The translations under genes were made by a program, and so were the position numbers. From NCBI RefSeq assembly GCF_041360795.1, contig NZ_JBFUPW010000003.1:496001-560000 (forward strand): a stretch of DNA of 64,000 nucleotides, written 5' to 3'. This stretch comes from Arthrobacter_E sp041360795 (GTDB lineage: Bacteria; Actinomycetota; Actinomycetes; Actinomycetales; Micrococcaceae). This document shows, piece after piece, positions 8,264 through 16,827 of this stretch (within the stretch, counting starts at the first letter, position 1; every line of letters begins with the position of its first letter). The notes beneath the pieces were generated by a model. The model was not told where the DNA came from and did not search any database. It saw only the letters and a program-made list of their open reading frames with translations.

Positions 8264-8329
8264 GGCGCTCCACCGGCATCCGGACCGGAAGCCCGGTGAA
8301 CTGTCAGCCCGGTAGGGCAGGATGGTGAC

Positions 8330-9436
8330 ATGAGCTCTCAGTCCACACCAGCACTCATCGACTGGAATCTGGCCGCGGCCACCGCGGCGCGGCTCGCCCC
8401 GGCGGGACCCCGATTGCGCCCGGCAGAGATCGCGGCCGCGGTGCAGGACATCCGGGCCAAGGCTGACGCCTCGGTGGAGCATGTGCACCGGATCACCGGA
8501 CTCGAAGCGGCCCGTGACCTGCGGGACTCCCAGGTTCTCGTGGTGGACCGGGCCGGCTGGGCGAAGGCGAACACCCAGGGCTTCGCGGCCATGATGACGC
8601 CCGCCCTCCACGCCTTCCGGGAACGCCTGGCCAAGGACATGACCCCCGGCGGCGCCAAAGTGGGCGGGGCGATCACCGGGGCGCAGATGGGCTCGGTGCT
8701 GGCCTTCCTCTCCAGCAAGGTCCTCGGACAGTACGAACCCTTCTCTGCTCACTTGAACCAGGGCGAGGGCCAGGCCGGACGTCTTCTCCTGGTCGCGCCG
8801 AATATCGTGGAGATCGAGCGGCAGCTCGGCGTGGACCCGGACGACTTCCGTCTCTGGGTCTGCCTGCACGAACAGACCCATCGGGTGCAGTTCGCCGCGG
8901 CGCCATGGCTTGCCGGCTTCATGATGGAGCAGATCGGGCAGCTGAGCGGATCCCTGGTGGACAACGCCGGGTCCTTCCTCGAACGGGCCTCCCGCGCCGT
9001 GGTGTCCCTGAAGGAGGAACGCCAGGACCCGGACGCCCCTAAGGGCTCGATCACGGATCTGCTGCAGGGCCCGGAGGAGAAGGCGATCATGTCGCGCCTC
9101 ACCGGCATCATGAGCCTGCTCGAAGGCCACGCCAACGTGGTCATGGACGCGGTCGACGCCGACGTCGTGCCCAGTGTCCGGACCATCCGGCAGCGGTTCA
9201 GCGCGCGCGGCAAGGACCGCGGCGTGGTGGAGAAGTTCTTCCGGCGTCTGCTGGGCCTGGACGCCAAGATGCGGCAGTACACGGACGGCGCGCGCTTCGT
9301 CCGCGCCGTGGTGGACCGCGTCGGGATGGAGGGCTTCAACAAGGTCTGGGAGCGCCCCGAGAATCTTCCGAGCGAGGCCGAGATCCACGACGCCGACACC
9401 TGGCTCGTGCGCATGGGGCTCGCCGGCGGTGTCTGA
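8330..9436 (+). CDS. DUF2342 zinc-dependent metalloprotease-like
   Basis: A 368-residue member of the actinobacterial DUF2342 family (often labelled zinc-dependent metalloprotease or coenzyme F420 biosynthesis-associated). A zinc-binding motif HEQTH (HExxH) appears in WVCLHEQTHRVQF at about residue 181. Further on, EGHANVVMDAVD supplies a probable third ligand (Glu/His). The gene lies between dacB and tilS, its usual place in these genomes, and its last bases overlap the tilS start. The physiological substrate is not known. The role in F420 synthesis rests only on the family label. Confidence 0.88.
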   Translation: MSSQSTPALIDWNLAAATAARLAPAGPRLRPAEIAAAVQDIRAKADASVEHVHRITGLEAARDLRDSQVLVVDRAGWAKANTQGFAAMMTPALHAFRERLAKDMTPGGAKVGGAITGAQMGSVLAFLSSKVLGQYEPFSAHLNQGEGQAGRLLLVAPNIVEIERQLGVDPDDFRLWVCLHEQTHRVQFAAAPWLAGFMMEQIGQLSGSLVDNAGSFLERASRAVVSLKEERQDPDAPKGSITDLLQGPEEKAIMSRLTGIMSLLEGHANVVMDAVDADVVPSVRTIRQRFSARGKDRGVVEKFFRRLLGLDAKMRQYTDGARFVRAVVDRVGMEGFNKVWERPENLPSEAEIHDADTWLVRMGLAGGV

Positions 9437-10670
9437 GGCGGAGCTCCCGCCGGCTTTCGCGGACGACGTCACGCTCGCCGTGCGCGGCTCCGTGGACGCC
9501 GCAGGGCCCGCACCCGACCCCGCCGCCCGGCCCCGCGGACGCCGCAGCAAGGGGCGGCTCGCCCCGGTCCTGGGCACGGCCCGGCTGCACCTGCGTCAGG
9601 CGCTGGAGGATGAAGGATACCTGCCGAGGAATATGGCCCGCGGTCGGCAGGCCGTGAACGCTTCGGGCGACGGGCCACTGCGGGTGCTCGTCGCCCTCAG
9701 CGGCGGCCCCGACTCCCTGGCGCTGGCCGCCAGCGTCGCGTTCTATGCCCGAGGTGGCATGTTCGAGGCCGGTGCTGTCGTGGTGGATCATCAGCTGCAG
9801 GAAGGGTCCGCCGAGGTCGCCCGACGAGCCGCGGAGCAGGCTCGGGAACTCGGGCTGGACCCCGTCCGGGTGGTCACCGTGACGGTCCCCGACACGGGCG
9901 ACGGTCCGGAGGCGTCCGCCCGGATCGTGCGGCACGCGGCCCTGGAGGCGGCCGCCCGTGACGCCGGCGCCGACGTGGTTCTGCTCGGGCACACCCTGGA
10001 CGACCAGGCCGAACAGGTTCTCCTCGCCCTCGCCCGCGGGTCCGGCACCCGAGCGCTGGCCGGCATCCCCCGCCGACGGGACTTCTCCGGCGGGAGCTAC
10101 CTGAGACCGTTCCTGGACCTGCGCCGTGAGGACACGGAAGCCGTGTGTGCAGTGGAGGGGCTGGAACCCTGGCAGGACCCGAGCAACGCCGATCCCGCCT
10201 TCGCCCGGTCCCGGGTGCGGACCGTGGTGCTGCCATTCCTGGAGCAGCAGCTCGGACCCGGCGTCTCGGAGTCGCTGCACCGCTCGGCCCACATCCTCGC
10301 GGCCGACGCCGCCATCCTGGACGCCGAGGCCGAACGGCACTTCGCCGCACTGGCAGTGACCCGTGAGGACGGCGTCATCGAGCTTCCCGAGCAGAGGCTC
10401 CGCGACCTTCCGGAGGCGCTGCGTGTGAGAGTCGTCGCACTCGCGGTGACCGCGCTGGGCGGCTCGCCGAGCTATGAGAGGCTCCAGGCCGCCGTCGCAC
10501 TCCTGAAACGACAGGGAAGTGCGGGTCCCGTGCAGCTGCCGGGCAAGGTGAGCGTGCATCGCCTGCCGAGGCCCAAAGGGGCGCGCAGGGGCGGCGGGGA
10601 GTATGGGAAACTGGTGCTCAGGAGTACCGGGGGTCGCGCGGCAGACGCGGGACTGACAGGCCAAGGCTAG
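9429..10670 (+). CDS. tilS: tRNA(Ile)-lysidine synthetase
   Basis: A ~413-residue PP-loop ATPase that converts C34 of tRNA-Ile (CAU) to lysidine, so the tRNA reads AUA. The PP-loop SGGPDS is at about residues 91-96, and the TilS region LGHTLDDQAEQVLLALARGSG follows. The GTG at 9429 overlaps the upstream stop by 8 bp and is the longest sensible start; it leaves an unusual ~85-residue N-terminal extension rich in Ala/Arg/Pro. An ATG at 9633 would give a more standard N-terminus, so the true start is uncertain. It is followed by hpt, the usual actinobacterial order. Confidence 0.9.
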   Translation: MSEAELPPAFADDVTLAVRGSVDAAGPAPDPAARPRGRRSKGRLAPVLGTARLHLRQALEDEGYLPRNMARGRQAVNASGDGPLRVLVALSGGPDSLALAASVAFYARGGMFEAGAVVVDHQLQEGSAEVARRAAEQARELGLDPVRVVTVTVPDTGDGPEASARIVRHAALEAAARDAGADVVLLGHTLDDQAEQVLLALARGSGTRALAGIPRRRDFSGGSYLRPFLDLRREDTEAVCAVEGLEPWQDPSNADPAFARSRVRTVVLPFLEQQLGPGVSESLHRSAHILAADAAILDAEAERHFAALAVTREDGVIELPEQRLRDLPEALRVRVVALAVTALGGSPSYERLQAAVALLKRQGSAGPVQLPGKVSVHRLPRPKGARRGGGEYGKLVLRSTGGRAADAGLTGQG

Positions 10671-10687
10671 AAACAACAGGAGTCAGG

Positions 10688-11239
10688 GTGGATTCGCAGG
10701 ACGTCCAGGCAGATCTCAAGGAAATTCTTCTGACCAAGGAGGAGATCCAGCAGCGCATCGCGGAACTCGCCGCTCAGATCGACAAGGATTACGAAGGCCG
10801 CGATCTGCTGATCGTGGGCGTGCTGAAGGGCGCCGTCATGGTCATGGCGGACCTGGCGAGGGCGCTGCACAGCCACGTGACCATGGACTGGATGGCCGTG
10901 TCGTCCTACGGCTCCGGCACGCAGTCCTCCGGCGTCGTCCGCATCATCAAGGACCTCGAGACGGACCTGCTGGGCAAGCATGTCCTGATCGTCGAGGACA
11001 TCATCGATTCCGGTCTGACCCTGTCCTGGCTCAAGGCCAACCTGGAATCCCGCGGCCCCGCGAGCGTGGAGATCTGCACCATGCTGCGCAAGCCGGACGC
11101 CGCCAAGGTCGAGATCGACGTCAAGTACGTCGGCAAGGACATCCCCAACGAGTTCGTGGTGGGCTACGGCCTCGACTACGCCGAGAAGTACCGCAACCTG
11201 GACTTCGTGGGCAGCCTGGCCCCGCACGTCTACGAGTAG
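10688..11239 (+). CDS. hpt: Hypoxanthine phosphoribosyltransferase
   Basis: A 183-residue purine salvage enzyme that makes IMP/GMP from hypoxanthine/guanine and PRPP. The PRPP-binding motif is VLIVEDIIDSGLTL (about residues 99-112). The flexible loop region SSYGSGTQSSG and the conserved VGYGLDYAEKYRNL near the C-terminus also match. The start is GTG with GGAG in the run before it. It lies 17 bp after tilS and is followed by a hairpin at 11251-11312, so it likely ends this transcript before the GH32 gene. Confidence 0.95.
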   Translation: MDSQDVQADLKEILLTKEEIQQRIAELAAQIDKDYEGRDLLIVGVLKGAVMVMADLARALHSHVTMDWMAVSSYGSGTQSSGVVRIIKDLETDLLGKHVLIVEDIIDSGLTLSWLKANLESRGPASVEICTMLRKPDAAKVEIDVKYVGKDIPNEFVVGYGLDYAEKYRNLDFVGSLAPHVYE

Positions 11240-11250
11240 ACACAGCCTTC

Positions 11251-11312
11251 CGGAACCCCGTCCGGACGCCACCCGTGCTGACTCAGCAGGTGGTGTTCCG
11301 GGCGGGGTTCCG
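11251..11312 (+). terminator. hpt terminator hairpin
   Basis: Left arm CGGAACCCCGTCCGGA pairs with the right arm ending at 11312 with one mismatch. An inner CCACC/GGTGG and TGCTGA/TCAGCA stem makes one long imperfect hairpin, 12 bp past hpt. Confidence 0.65.
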
Positions 11313-11366
11313 TGCTGTCCGGAGTCCGGGCGGAGGCGGGGCTCAGTGAGGCGCGGTTCGCCGATT

Positions 11367-11428
11367 CCGGTGCCCGAATATCGTTCCGGTGCCGCAATTG
11401 CCGCACCGGAACGATATTCGGGCACCGG
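11367..11428. repeat. Perfect 26-bp inverted repeat
   Basis: Arms at 11367-11392 and 11403-11428 are perfectly complementary, with a 10-base loop containing GCAATTGC. The element sits 48 bp before the GH32 ATG and downstream of the hpt terminator. There is no T-tract. It may insulate the GH32 gene or be part of the genome's palindrome family. Confidence 0.85.
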
Positions 11429-11475
11429 GAATGCCCGTCCACGCCCCGCACGTCCGGCTACCGTTCCAGAGCCGG

Positions 11476-13065
11476 ATGCCGTTTAATGTCTCCATGCCCC
11501 ACAACCCTTGCGCTGATCTCGACATCCTGGACCTAACACGTGTTAGGGCGACGCCGGAGGACCGGCCCGTCCTGCACTACACGGCTGAGAAGACCTGGCT
11601 CAACGATCCCAACGGCCTGATCTTCCACCACGGGCTCTACCACCTCTACTACCAGAACAACCCGTTCGGGAACGTCTGGGGCAATATGTCCTGGGGGCAC
11701 GCCACGTCCGTCGATCTGGTGCACTGGGACGAGCACGCCGTCGCCATTCCTTGCGAAGACGGCGAAGCCATCTTCTCCGGCAGCGCCGTGTTCGACGCGC
11801 GGAACACGAGCGGCCTCGGCGCCGCTGAGCGGCCGCCCCTGGTCGCGATCTACACGAGCGCCTACGAGGCGCCCCACCCTCTGGCCGGGCGGCAGGCGCA
11901 GTCACTCGCCTACAGCCTCGACGGCGGCTTCACCTGGACCAAGTTCGCCGGCAACCCCGTGCTGGACCGGGCTTCCAGCAACTTCCGCGACCCCAAGGTC
12001 ATCCGCTGCCAGGACCCGGCCGGTGACTTCTGGCTCCTCGTGGCGGTCGAGGCGCTCGAGAAGAAGGTGGTCTTCTACCGCTCGGACGACCTCCGGACCT
12101 GGGAGTTCCTGAGCGACTTCGGTCCCGCCAACGCCATCGGCGGCGTCTGGGAGTGCCCCGACCTCTTCCCGCTGCCGGATCCCGAGCGGCCGGGCCGGGG
12201 GAAGTGGGTCCTCCTCGTGAACCTGAACCCCGGTGGCGTGGCGGGAGGCTCCGGCGGCCAATACTTCGTGGGCGACTTCGACGGCGTGCGTTTCACCGCC
12301 GACCCCGGTTCGCTCCTGGCCGAGGGGCCGGTCGACGCGGACGGCCCCGCCAAGGACGCGTCCCCGGCGCGACTCCTCGCGGACTGTCTCTGGCTGGATC
12401 ACGGGCGCGACTGCTACGCGACCGTCTCCTTCGACAGCGCTCCCGGTGGGGGCCGTGTGCTGATCGGGTGGATGAGCAACTGGGACTACGCCGTCCAGAC
12501 GCCCACGGACCCATGGCGCTCCGGGATGACGCTCGCCCGGCGGGCCACCCTGGTGTCTACACCGGACGGCCTGCGGCTCGCTCAGCGGCCGATCCTTCCC
12601 GAGCCCGGTGCGGGGCGGCGTGTTCAGGAGGCCCGCGACGTCGCTCTCGAACCGGGCGAACCCTTCGCGTTGGCGGACTTCCCCGACGACGCGGCGCAGC
12701 GCATCCGCCTGGCGGTCCGGCCGGGCGCCGCCCCGCTCACCCTCCGGCTGTTCGACGACGGCGAGCGGGCCGCCGTCGTCCGCTATTCGCCGGAGGAGGG
12801 GGTGCTGAGCCTGGACCGCCGGAACAGCGGCGACGTCACCTTCCACGAGAAGTTCGCGTCCGTGGAACGGGTCCGCGTCGCCCTGCCCGACGGGGTTCTG
12901 CGGCTCGACATCATCCTGGACCGTGGTTCGGTGGAGATCTTCGCCCAGGACGGCCTCGTGGCCCTGACGGATCTGGTGTTCCGCGGTGAGGGCCAGGTGG
13001 GGGCGTCGCTGGCAGGCGGCGCGGGCGCGGTCCTGGAATCGCTGGAGGTGGACCGCCTGAGCTGA
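11476..13065 (+). CDS. GH32 beta-fructosidase / sucrose hydrolase
   Basis: A ~529-residue glycoside hydrolase family 32 enzyme that hydrolyses beta-fructosides such as sucrose, levan or inulin. The nucleophile is the Asp of WLNDPNG, the RDP motif is in NFRDPKV, and the acid/base Glu is in WECPDLF. The ~160-residue C-terminal part is the beta-sandwich domain (the SVEIFAQDG region). There is no signal peptide, so an intracellular enzyme acting on imported sugar or oligosaccharide is likely. It separates hpt from ftsH, which are usually neighbours, so it looks inserted. ATG 11476 is used; ATG 11494 is also possible. A perfect palindrome at 11532-11547 lies within codons 19-24. Confidence 0.88.
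   Translation: MPFNVSMPHNPCADLDILDLTRVRATPEDRPVLHYTAEKTWLNDPNGLIFHHGLYHLYYQNNPFGNVWGNMSWGHATSVDLVHWDEHAVAIPCEDGEAIFSGSAVFDARNTSGLGAAERPPLVAIYTSAYEAPHPLAGRQAQSLAYSLDGGFTWTKFAGNPVLDRASSNFRDPKVIRCQDPAGDFWLLVAVEALEKKVVFYRSDDLRTWEFLSDFGPANAIGGVWECPDLFPLPDPERPGRGKWVLLVNLNPGGVAGGSGGQYFVGDFDGVRFTADPGSLLAEGPVDADGPAKDASPARLLADCLWLDHGRDCYATVSFDSAPGGGRVLIGWMSNWDYAVQTPTDPWRSGMTLARRATLVSTPDGLRLAQRPILPEPGAGRRVQEARDVALEPGEPFALADFPDDAAQRIRLAVRPGAAPLTLRLFDDGERAAVVRYSPEEGVLSLDRRNSGDVTFHEKFASVERVRVALPDGVLRLDIILDRGSVEIFAQDGLVALTDLVFRGEGQVGASLAGGAGAVLESLEVDRLS
11532..11547. promoter_or_regulatory. Operator-like palindrome in GH32 CDS
   Basis: CCTAACACGTGTTAGG is a perfect 16-bp palindrome read as the codons CTA, ACA, CGT, GTT, AGG, several of which are rare in this GC-rich DNA. 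The form suggests the operator of a LacI-type sugar regulator placed just inside the gene. No such regulator is encoded nearby. Confidence 0.55.
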
Positions 13066-13141
13066 CGGCGCCCGCCGCACGCCGGTACCAGGAGGCGCCC
13101 GACTTTCGCCCTGAGGGAACTTTTCGCATCCGATGTGCGTC

Positions 13142-13170
13142 TGATGGTGGAGACGGTGTAAAGCTAGATT
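13142..13170 (+). promoter_or_regulatory. Possible ftsH promoter
   Basis: A -10-like TAGATT at 13165-13170 with TGATGG (13142-13147) 17 bp upstream, in the 176-bp space between the GH32 gene and ftsH. The -35 is weak. An alternative stress-sigma GGGAAC box is at 13115, without a good partner. Confidence 0.35.
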
Positions 13171-13241
13171 CCAGAGAACTGGGTCCAGCGCCGTGCTCGG
13201 GCCAAGCATTCGCAGGAGGGATGGGGCACACGCCCCGGTAG

Positions 13242-15269
13242 ATGAAACTCAAAAATATCGCCAAGGGTCCCTGGATCTGGATCGCCGTCGCGGTGGCCAT
13301 CATGCTCCTCGCCTTCGCCACCTTCGCGCCGGGTGGACCCGCGCAGATCGACACCAACAAGGGTCTCGAGCTGCTGTCGCAGTCGGGCAAGGTGGACCAG
13401 GCCAAGATCATCGACGGCGAGAACCGGGTGAGCCTCACCCTCAAGGATCCCCTCAGCGTCGACGGCCAGGACAAGGGCAAGGACGTCTACTTCAAGTACG
13501 TGGACGCCCGGGCCAAGGACGTCGTCACCGCGGTGAACGACGCCAAGCCGTCCAAGGGCTTCCAGGACCAGCCGGTCGAGAGCAACTGGTTCTCCGGTCT
13601 GCTGTCCTTGCTGCTGCCTGTGCTGCTGCTCGTCCTCCTCTTCTGGTTCCTCATGTCCCGGATGCAGGGCGGTGGCTCCAAGGTCATGCAGTTCGGCAAG
13701 TCCCGGGCCAAGATGCTCAGCAAGGACATGCCGCAGGTGACCTTCGCGGACGTCGCCGGCGCCGATGAGGCGGTGGAGGAGCTCCACGAGATCAAGGAGT
13801 TCCTGCGCGAGCCCGGCAAGTTCCAGGCCCTGGGCGCCAAGATCCCGAAGGGCGTGCTGCTCTACGGCCCTCCCGGCACCGGTAAGACCCTGCTGGCCCG
13901 CGCCGTCGCAGGCGAGGCCGGGGTCCCCTTCTTCTCCATCTCGGGCTCCGACTTCGTCGAGATGTTCGTCGGCGTGGGCGCCTCGCGTGTCCGCGACCTG
14001 TTCGAGCAGGCCAAGGCCAACAGCCCGGCCATCATCTTCGTGGACGAGATCGACGCCGTCGGCCGTCACCGTGGCGTCGGCATCGGCGGCGGCAATGACG
14101 AGCGCGAGCAGACGCTCAACCAGATGCTCGTGGAGATGGACGGCTTCGACGCCAAGACCAACGTCATCATGATCGCGGCGACCAACCGCCCCGACATCCT
14201 GGACCCCGCCCTGCTGCGTCCCGGCCGCTTCGACCGCCAGATCCCGGTGGACGCTCCGGACCGCAAGGGCCGCGAGGACATCCTCAAGGTGCACGCCAAG
14301 GGCAAGCCGTTGGCACCCGGCGTCGACCTCAACGCCGTCGCCAAGAAGACCCCGGGCTACACCGGCGCCGACCTGGCCAACGTGCTGAACGAGGCCGCGC
14401 TGCTCACGGCCCGCTCCAACGCGGACCTGATCGACGACCGCGCCCTGGACGAGGGCGTGGACCGCGTGATGGGCGGCCCGCAGCGCCGCAGCCGCACCCA
14501 GAAGGAACACGACCGCAAGATCACCGCGTACCACGAAGGCGGCCACGCCCTGGTGGCCGCGGCCCTGCACAACGCCCCTCCCGTCACCAAGGTGACCATC
14601 CTGCCGCGCGGCCGTGCCGGCGGCTACACGCTGGTGGTCCCGGACGACGATCCGCAGGGCTACACCCGCAACGAGCTCCTGGACCGCATGGCCTGGGCCA
14701 TGGGCGGCCGCGTGGCCGAGGAGATCGTGTTCCACGACCCCACCACGGGCGCCTCCAACGACATCGAGCAGGCCACGACCACGGCCCGCCGCATGGTCAC
14801 CGAGCTCGGCATGAGCGAGAAGGTCGGCGCCATCAAGGTGGCCGGCGGCGTCTCCAACGTCATGGGCGCCGGCCGCGGCGGCGACGACAGCGGAGTCACC
14901 ATCTCCAACGAACTCGCGGCCCTGGTCGACGAAGAGGTGCGCAGGCTCCTGGACGACGCCCACGACGAGGCGTACTCGGTGCTGACCGAGAACCGGGACA
15001 TCCTGGACGCCATGGCGCTGGAGCTCCTCGAGAAGGAGACCATCAACCAGGCCGATGTGGAGCGTCTGACCGCGGGCGTGCGCAAGCCCGTGCAGCGTCC
15101 GATCTGGCTCTCCAAGGAGTCCCGCCCGGTGCAGCACATCGCGCCGGTGCAGTCCAGCCGCGAAAAGGCCCAGCTGGCCGCCCAGCAGGTCCCGGCCCCG
15201 GCCGAGTCGGACTCCGCACCGCATGTGATCGAAGATGACGGACAGCCCGAAGGCCCGCAGGGTCTCTGA
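13242..15269 (+). CDS. ftsH: ATP-dependent zinc metalloprotease FtsH
   Basis: A 675-residue membrane-anchored AAA+ protease that degrades misfolded membrane proteins and regulators. Two membrane helices (about residues 8-28 and 115-135) flank a ~85-residue external domain. Walker A GPPGTGKT is at about 209-216, Walker B IIFVDEID follows, and the second region of homology includes ATNRPDILDPALLRPGRFDRQI. The protease site is HEGGH at 431-435 (most FtsH have HEAGH), with the third ligand Asp in the later SNDIEQATTTAR region. The ~65-residue C-terminus is Gln/Pro/Ala-rich. A good ribosome-binding site is not evident directly upstream of ATG 13242. Confidence 0.97.
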   Translation: MKLKNIAKGPWIWIAVAVAIMLLAFATFAPGGPAQIDTNKGLELLSQSGKVDQAKIIDGENRVSLTLKDPLSVDGQDKGKDVYFKYVDARAKDVVTAVNDAKPSKGFQDQPVESNWFSGLLSLLLPVLLLVLLFWFLMSRMQGGGSKVMQFGKSRAKMLSKDMPQVTFADVAGADEAVEELHEIKEFLREPGKFQALGAKIPKGVLLYGPPGTGKTLLARAVAGEAGVPFFSISGSDFVEMFVGVGASRVRDLFEQAKANSPAIIFVDEIDAVGRHRGVGIGGGNDEREQTLNQMLVEMDGFDAKTNVIMIAATNRPDILDPALLRPGRFDRQIPVDAPDRKGREDILKVHAKGKPLAPGVDLNAVAKKTPGYTGADLANVLNEAALLTARSNADLIDDRALDEGVDRVMGGPQRRSRTQKEHDRKITAYHEGGHALVAAALHNAPPVTKVTILPRGRAGGYTLVVPDDDPQGYTRNELLDRMAWAMGGRVAEEIVFHDPTTGASNDIEQATTTARRMVTELGMSEKVGAIKVAGGVSNVMGAGRGGDDSGVTISNELAALVDEEVRRLLDDAHDEAYSVLTENRDILDAMALELLEKETINQADVERLTAGVRKPVQRPIWLSKESRPVQHIAPVQSSREKAQLAAQQVPAPAESDSAPHVIEDDGQPEGPQGL

Positions 15270-15279
15270 GCCGGACGGC

Positions 15280-15285
15280 TAGGAT
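15280..15285 (+). promoter_or_regulatory. -10 box of leaderless folE mRNA
   Basis: TAGGAT ends 6 bases before the folE GTG (15292), the spacing at which transcription would begin on the start codon itself. No Shine-Dalgarno sequence precedes this GTG. It implies that the folate block has its own promoter directly after ftsH. Confidence 0.6.
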
Positions 15286-15291
15286 GCTTAG

Positions 15292-15915
15292 GTGACTCAC
15301 ATCGACGACGACGTCCCCAGCACTGCCTCGGACGCCGCCTCAGCGGACGGCCCCATGGACCTGCCGCGCATCGAGGCGGCGGTCCGGGAGATCCTGATCG
15401 CCGTGGGGGAGGACCCGGACCGCTCCGGCCTGGCCGACACCCCCGCCCGGGTGGCGCGTGCCTACGCCGAGATGTTCTCGGGCATCCACCAGGACCCGGG
15501 TTCGGTCCTCCAGACCATGTTCGACCTGGACCACGAGGAACTCGTGCTGGTCAAGGACATCCCGTTCTACTCGACCTGTGAGCACCACCTGGTCCCGTTC
15601 CACGGCGTCGCGCATGTGGGGTACATCCCCTCGCACGACGGCATGGTGACGGGACTGAGCAAGCTGGCGCGCCTCGTGGACATCATCGCCCGCAGGCCGC
15701 AGGTGCAGGAACGGCTCACCACGCAGATCGTGGAAGCCCTCGTGACCCACCTCAAGCCGCGCGGCGCCATCGCCGTCGTGGAATGCGAACACATGTGCAT
15801 GTCGATGCGGGGCATCCGCAAGCCCGGCGCCAAGACCGTCACCAGCGCGGTCCGCGGGCAGCTGCACGACCCAGCCACACGAGCTGAAGCCATGAGCCTG
15901 ATACTCGGAAGGTAA
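15292..15915 (+). CDS. folE: GTP cyclohydrolase I
   Basis: A 207-residue enzyme that makes 7,8-dihydroneopterin triphosphate from GTP, the first step of folate synthesis. Zinc ligands are visible: Cys in STCEHHLVPF with the following His, and Cys in VVECEHMCMSMRGI. The substrate loop includes GLSKLARLVDIIARRPQVQERLT. The N-terminal ~20 residues (TASDAASADG) are poorly ordered in composition. It starts 22 bp after ftsH, with a likely leaderless GTG start, and is 6 bp ahead of folP. Confidence 0.97.
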   Translation: MTHIDDDVPSTASDAASADGPMDLPRIEAAVREILIAVGEDPDRSGLADTPARVARAYAEMFSGIHQDPGSVLQTMFDLDHEELVLVKDIPFYSTCEHHLVPFHGVAHVGYIPSHDGMVTGLSKLARLVDIIARRPQVQERLTTQIVEALVTHLKPRGAIAVVECEHMCMSMRGIRKPGAKTVTSAVRGQLHDPATRAEAMSLILGR

Positions 15916-15921
15916 TACCCT

Positions 15922-16827
15922 ATGGACTCGCTTGCCGCAGCACCGGGAACCGGCCCGGCCACCAATCCTTTGCCCGTGATCCGGAAAGCCAAAGCAGCAG
16001 CCCGATTCGAAGACCTCCCCCACGACCGCACGCTGGTCATGGGTGTGCTGAACGTGACGCCGGATTCCTTCAGCGACGGAGGCCAGCACACGAGCGCGGA
16101 CTCCGCGATCGCGCACGGGCTCCGCATGTTCTACGGCGGTGCCGACATCCTCGACGTCGGGGGTGAATCCACCCGTCCGGGCGCGGAAGCTGTCAGCCCC
16201 GAGGAGGAGCAGCGCCGCGTGCTCCCCGTGGTCGCGGCGCTCGTGAAGGCCGGGGCCCTGGTCAGCATCGACACGGTCAATGCCTCCACGGCCGCGGCCG
16301 CGCTGGACGTGGGCGCCTCCATCGTCAACGACGTCTCCGGCCAGCGGGTCAGCGACGAGATGATCCAGCTCGTGGCCTCCCGCCGCGTGCCGTACATCCT
16401 CACCCATTCCCGGGGTGACTCGCAGACCATGGACTCCCTGGCCGACTACTCGGACGTCGTGTCCGAGGTGGTCGCCGAGCTCGAGGAGCTGCGCGCCCGC
16501 TTCCGGAACGCCGGCCACGCCGATGAACGCCTCATCCTCGACCCCGGCCTCGGCTTCGCCAAACAGGGCGAGCAGAACTGGGAGCTCCTCCGCGGCCTGG
16601 GCCGGCTCCAGGACCTGGGCCACCGCGTCCTGGTGGGCGCGTCCCGTAAGCGCTTCCTCGGTGAGCTGCTCACCTCGGCCGGCAAGGCCGCCGCTCCTGT
16701 GGAGCGCGACGCCGCCACGCTGGCCATCACCGCTCTCTCCGCCGGGAAGGGCGCCTGGGCCGTCCGCGTGCACGACGTCGGCCCGAACCTGGACGCGGTC
16801 AAGGTCGCCGCGCGCTGGGCGGCGTGA
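15922..16827 (+). CDS. folP: Dihydropteroate synthase
   Basis: A 301-residue enzyme that joins pABA to dihydropterin pyrophosphate. The two pterin-binding signatures are present: VMGVLNVTPDSFSDGG near residue 40 and DILDVGGESTRPGAE near 75. The later LDPGLGFAKQ and LVGASRKRFLG segments are also standard. The first ~30 residues (ending IRKAKAAARFEDLPHD) are an extension not needed for catalysis. ATG 15922 sits 6 bp after folE. The stop overlaps the GTG of folB, so translation is coupled. Confidence 0.97.
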   Translation: MDSLAAAPGTGPATNPLPVIRKAKAAARFEDLPHDRTLVMGVLNVTPDSFSDGGQHTSADSAIAHGLRMFYGGADILDVGGESTRPGAEAVSPEEEQRRVLPVVAALVKAGALVSIDTVNASTAAAALDVGASIVNDVSGQRVSDEMIQLVASRRVPYILTHSRGDSQTMDSLADYSDVVSEVVAELEELRARFRNAGHADERLILDPGLGFAKQGEQNWELLRGLGRLQDLGHRVLVGASRKRFLGELLTSAGKAAAPVERDAATLAITALSAGKGAWAVRVHDVGPNLDAVKVAARWAA

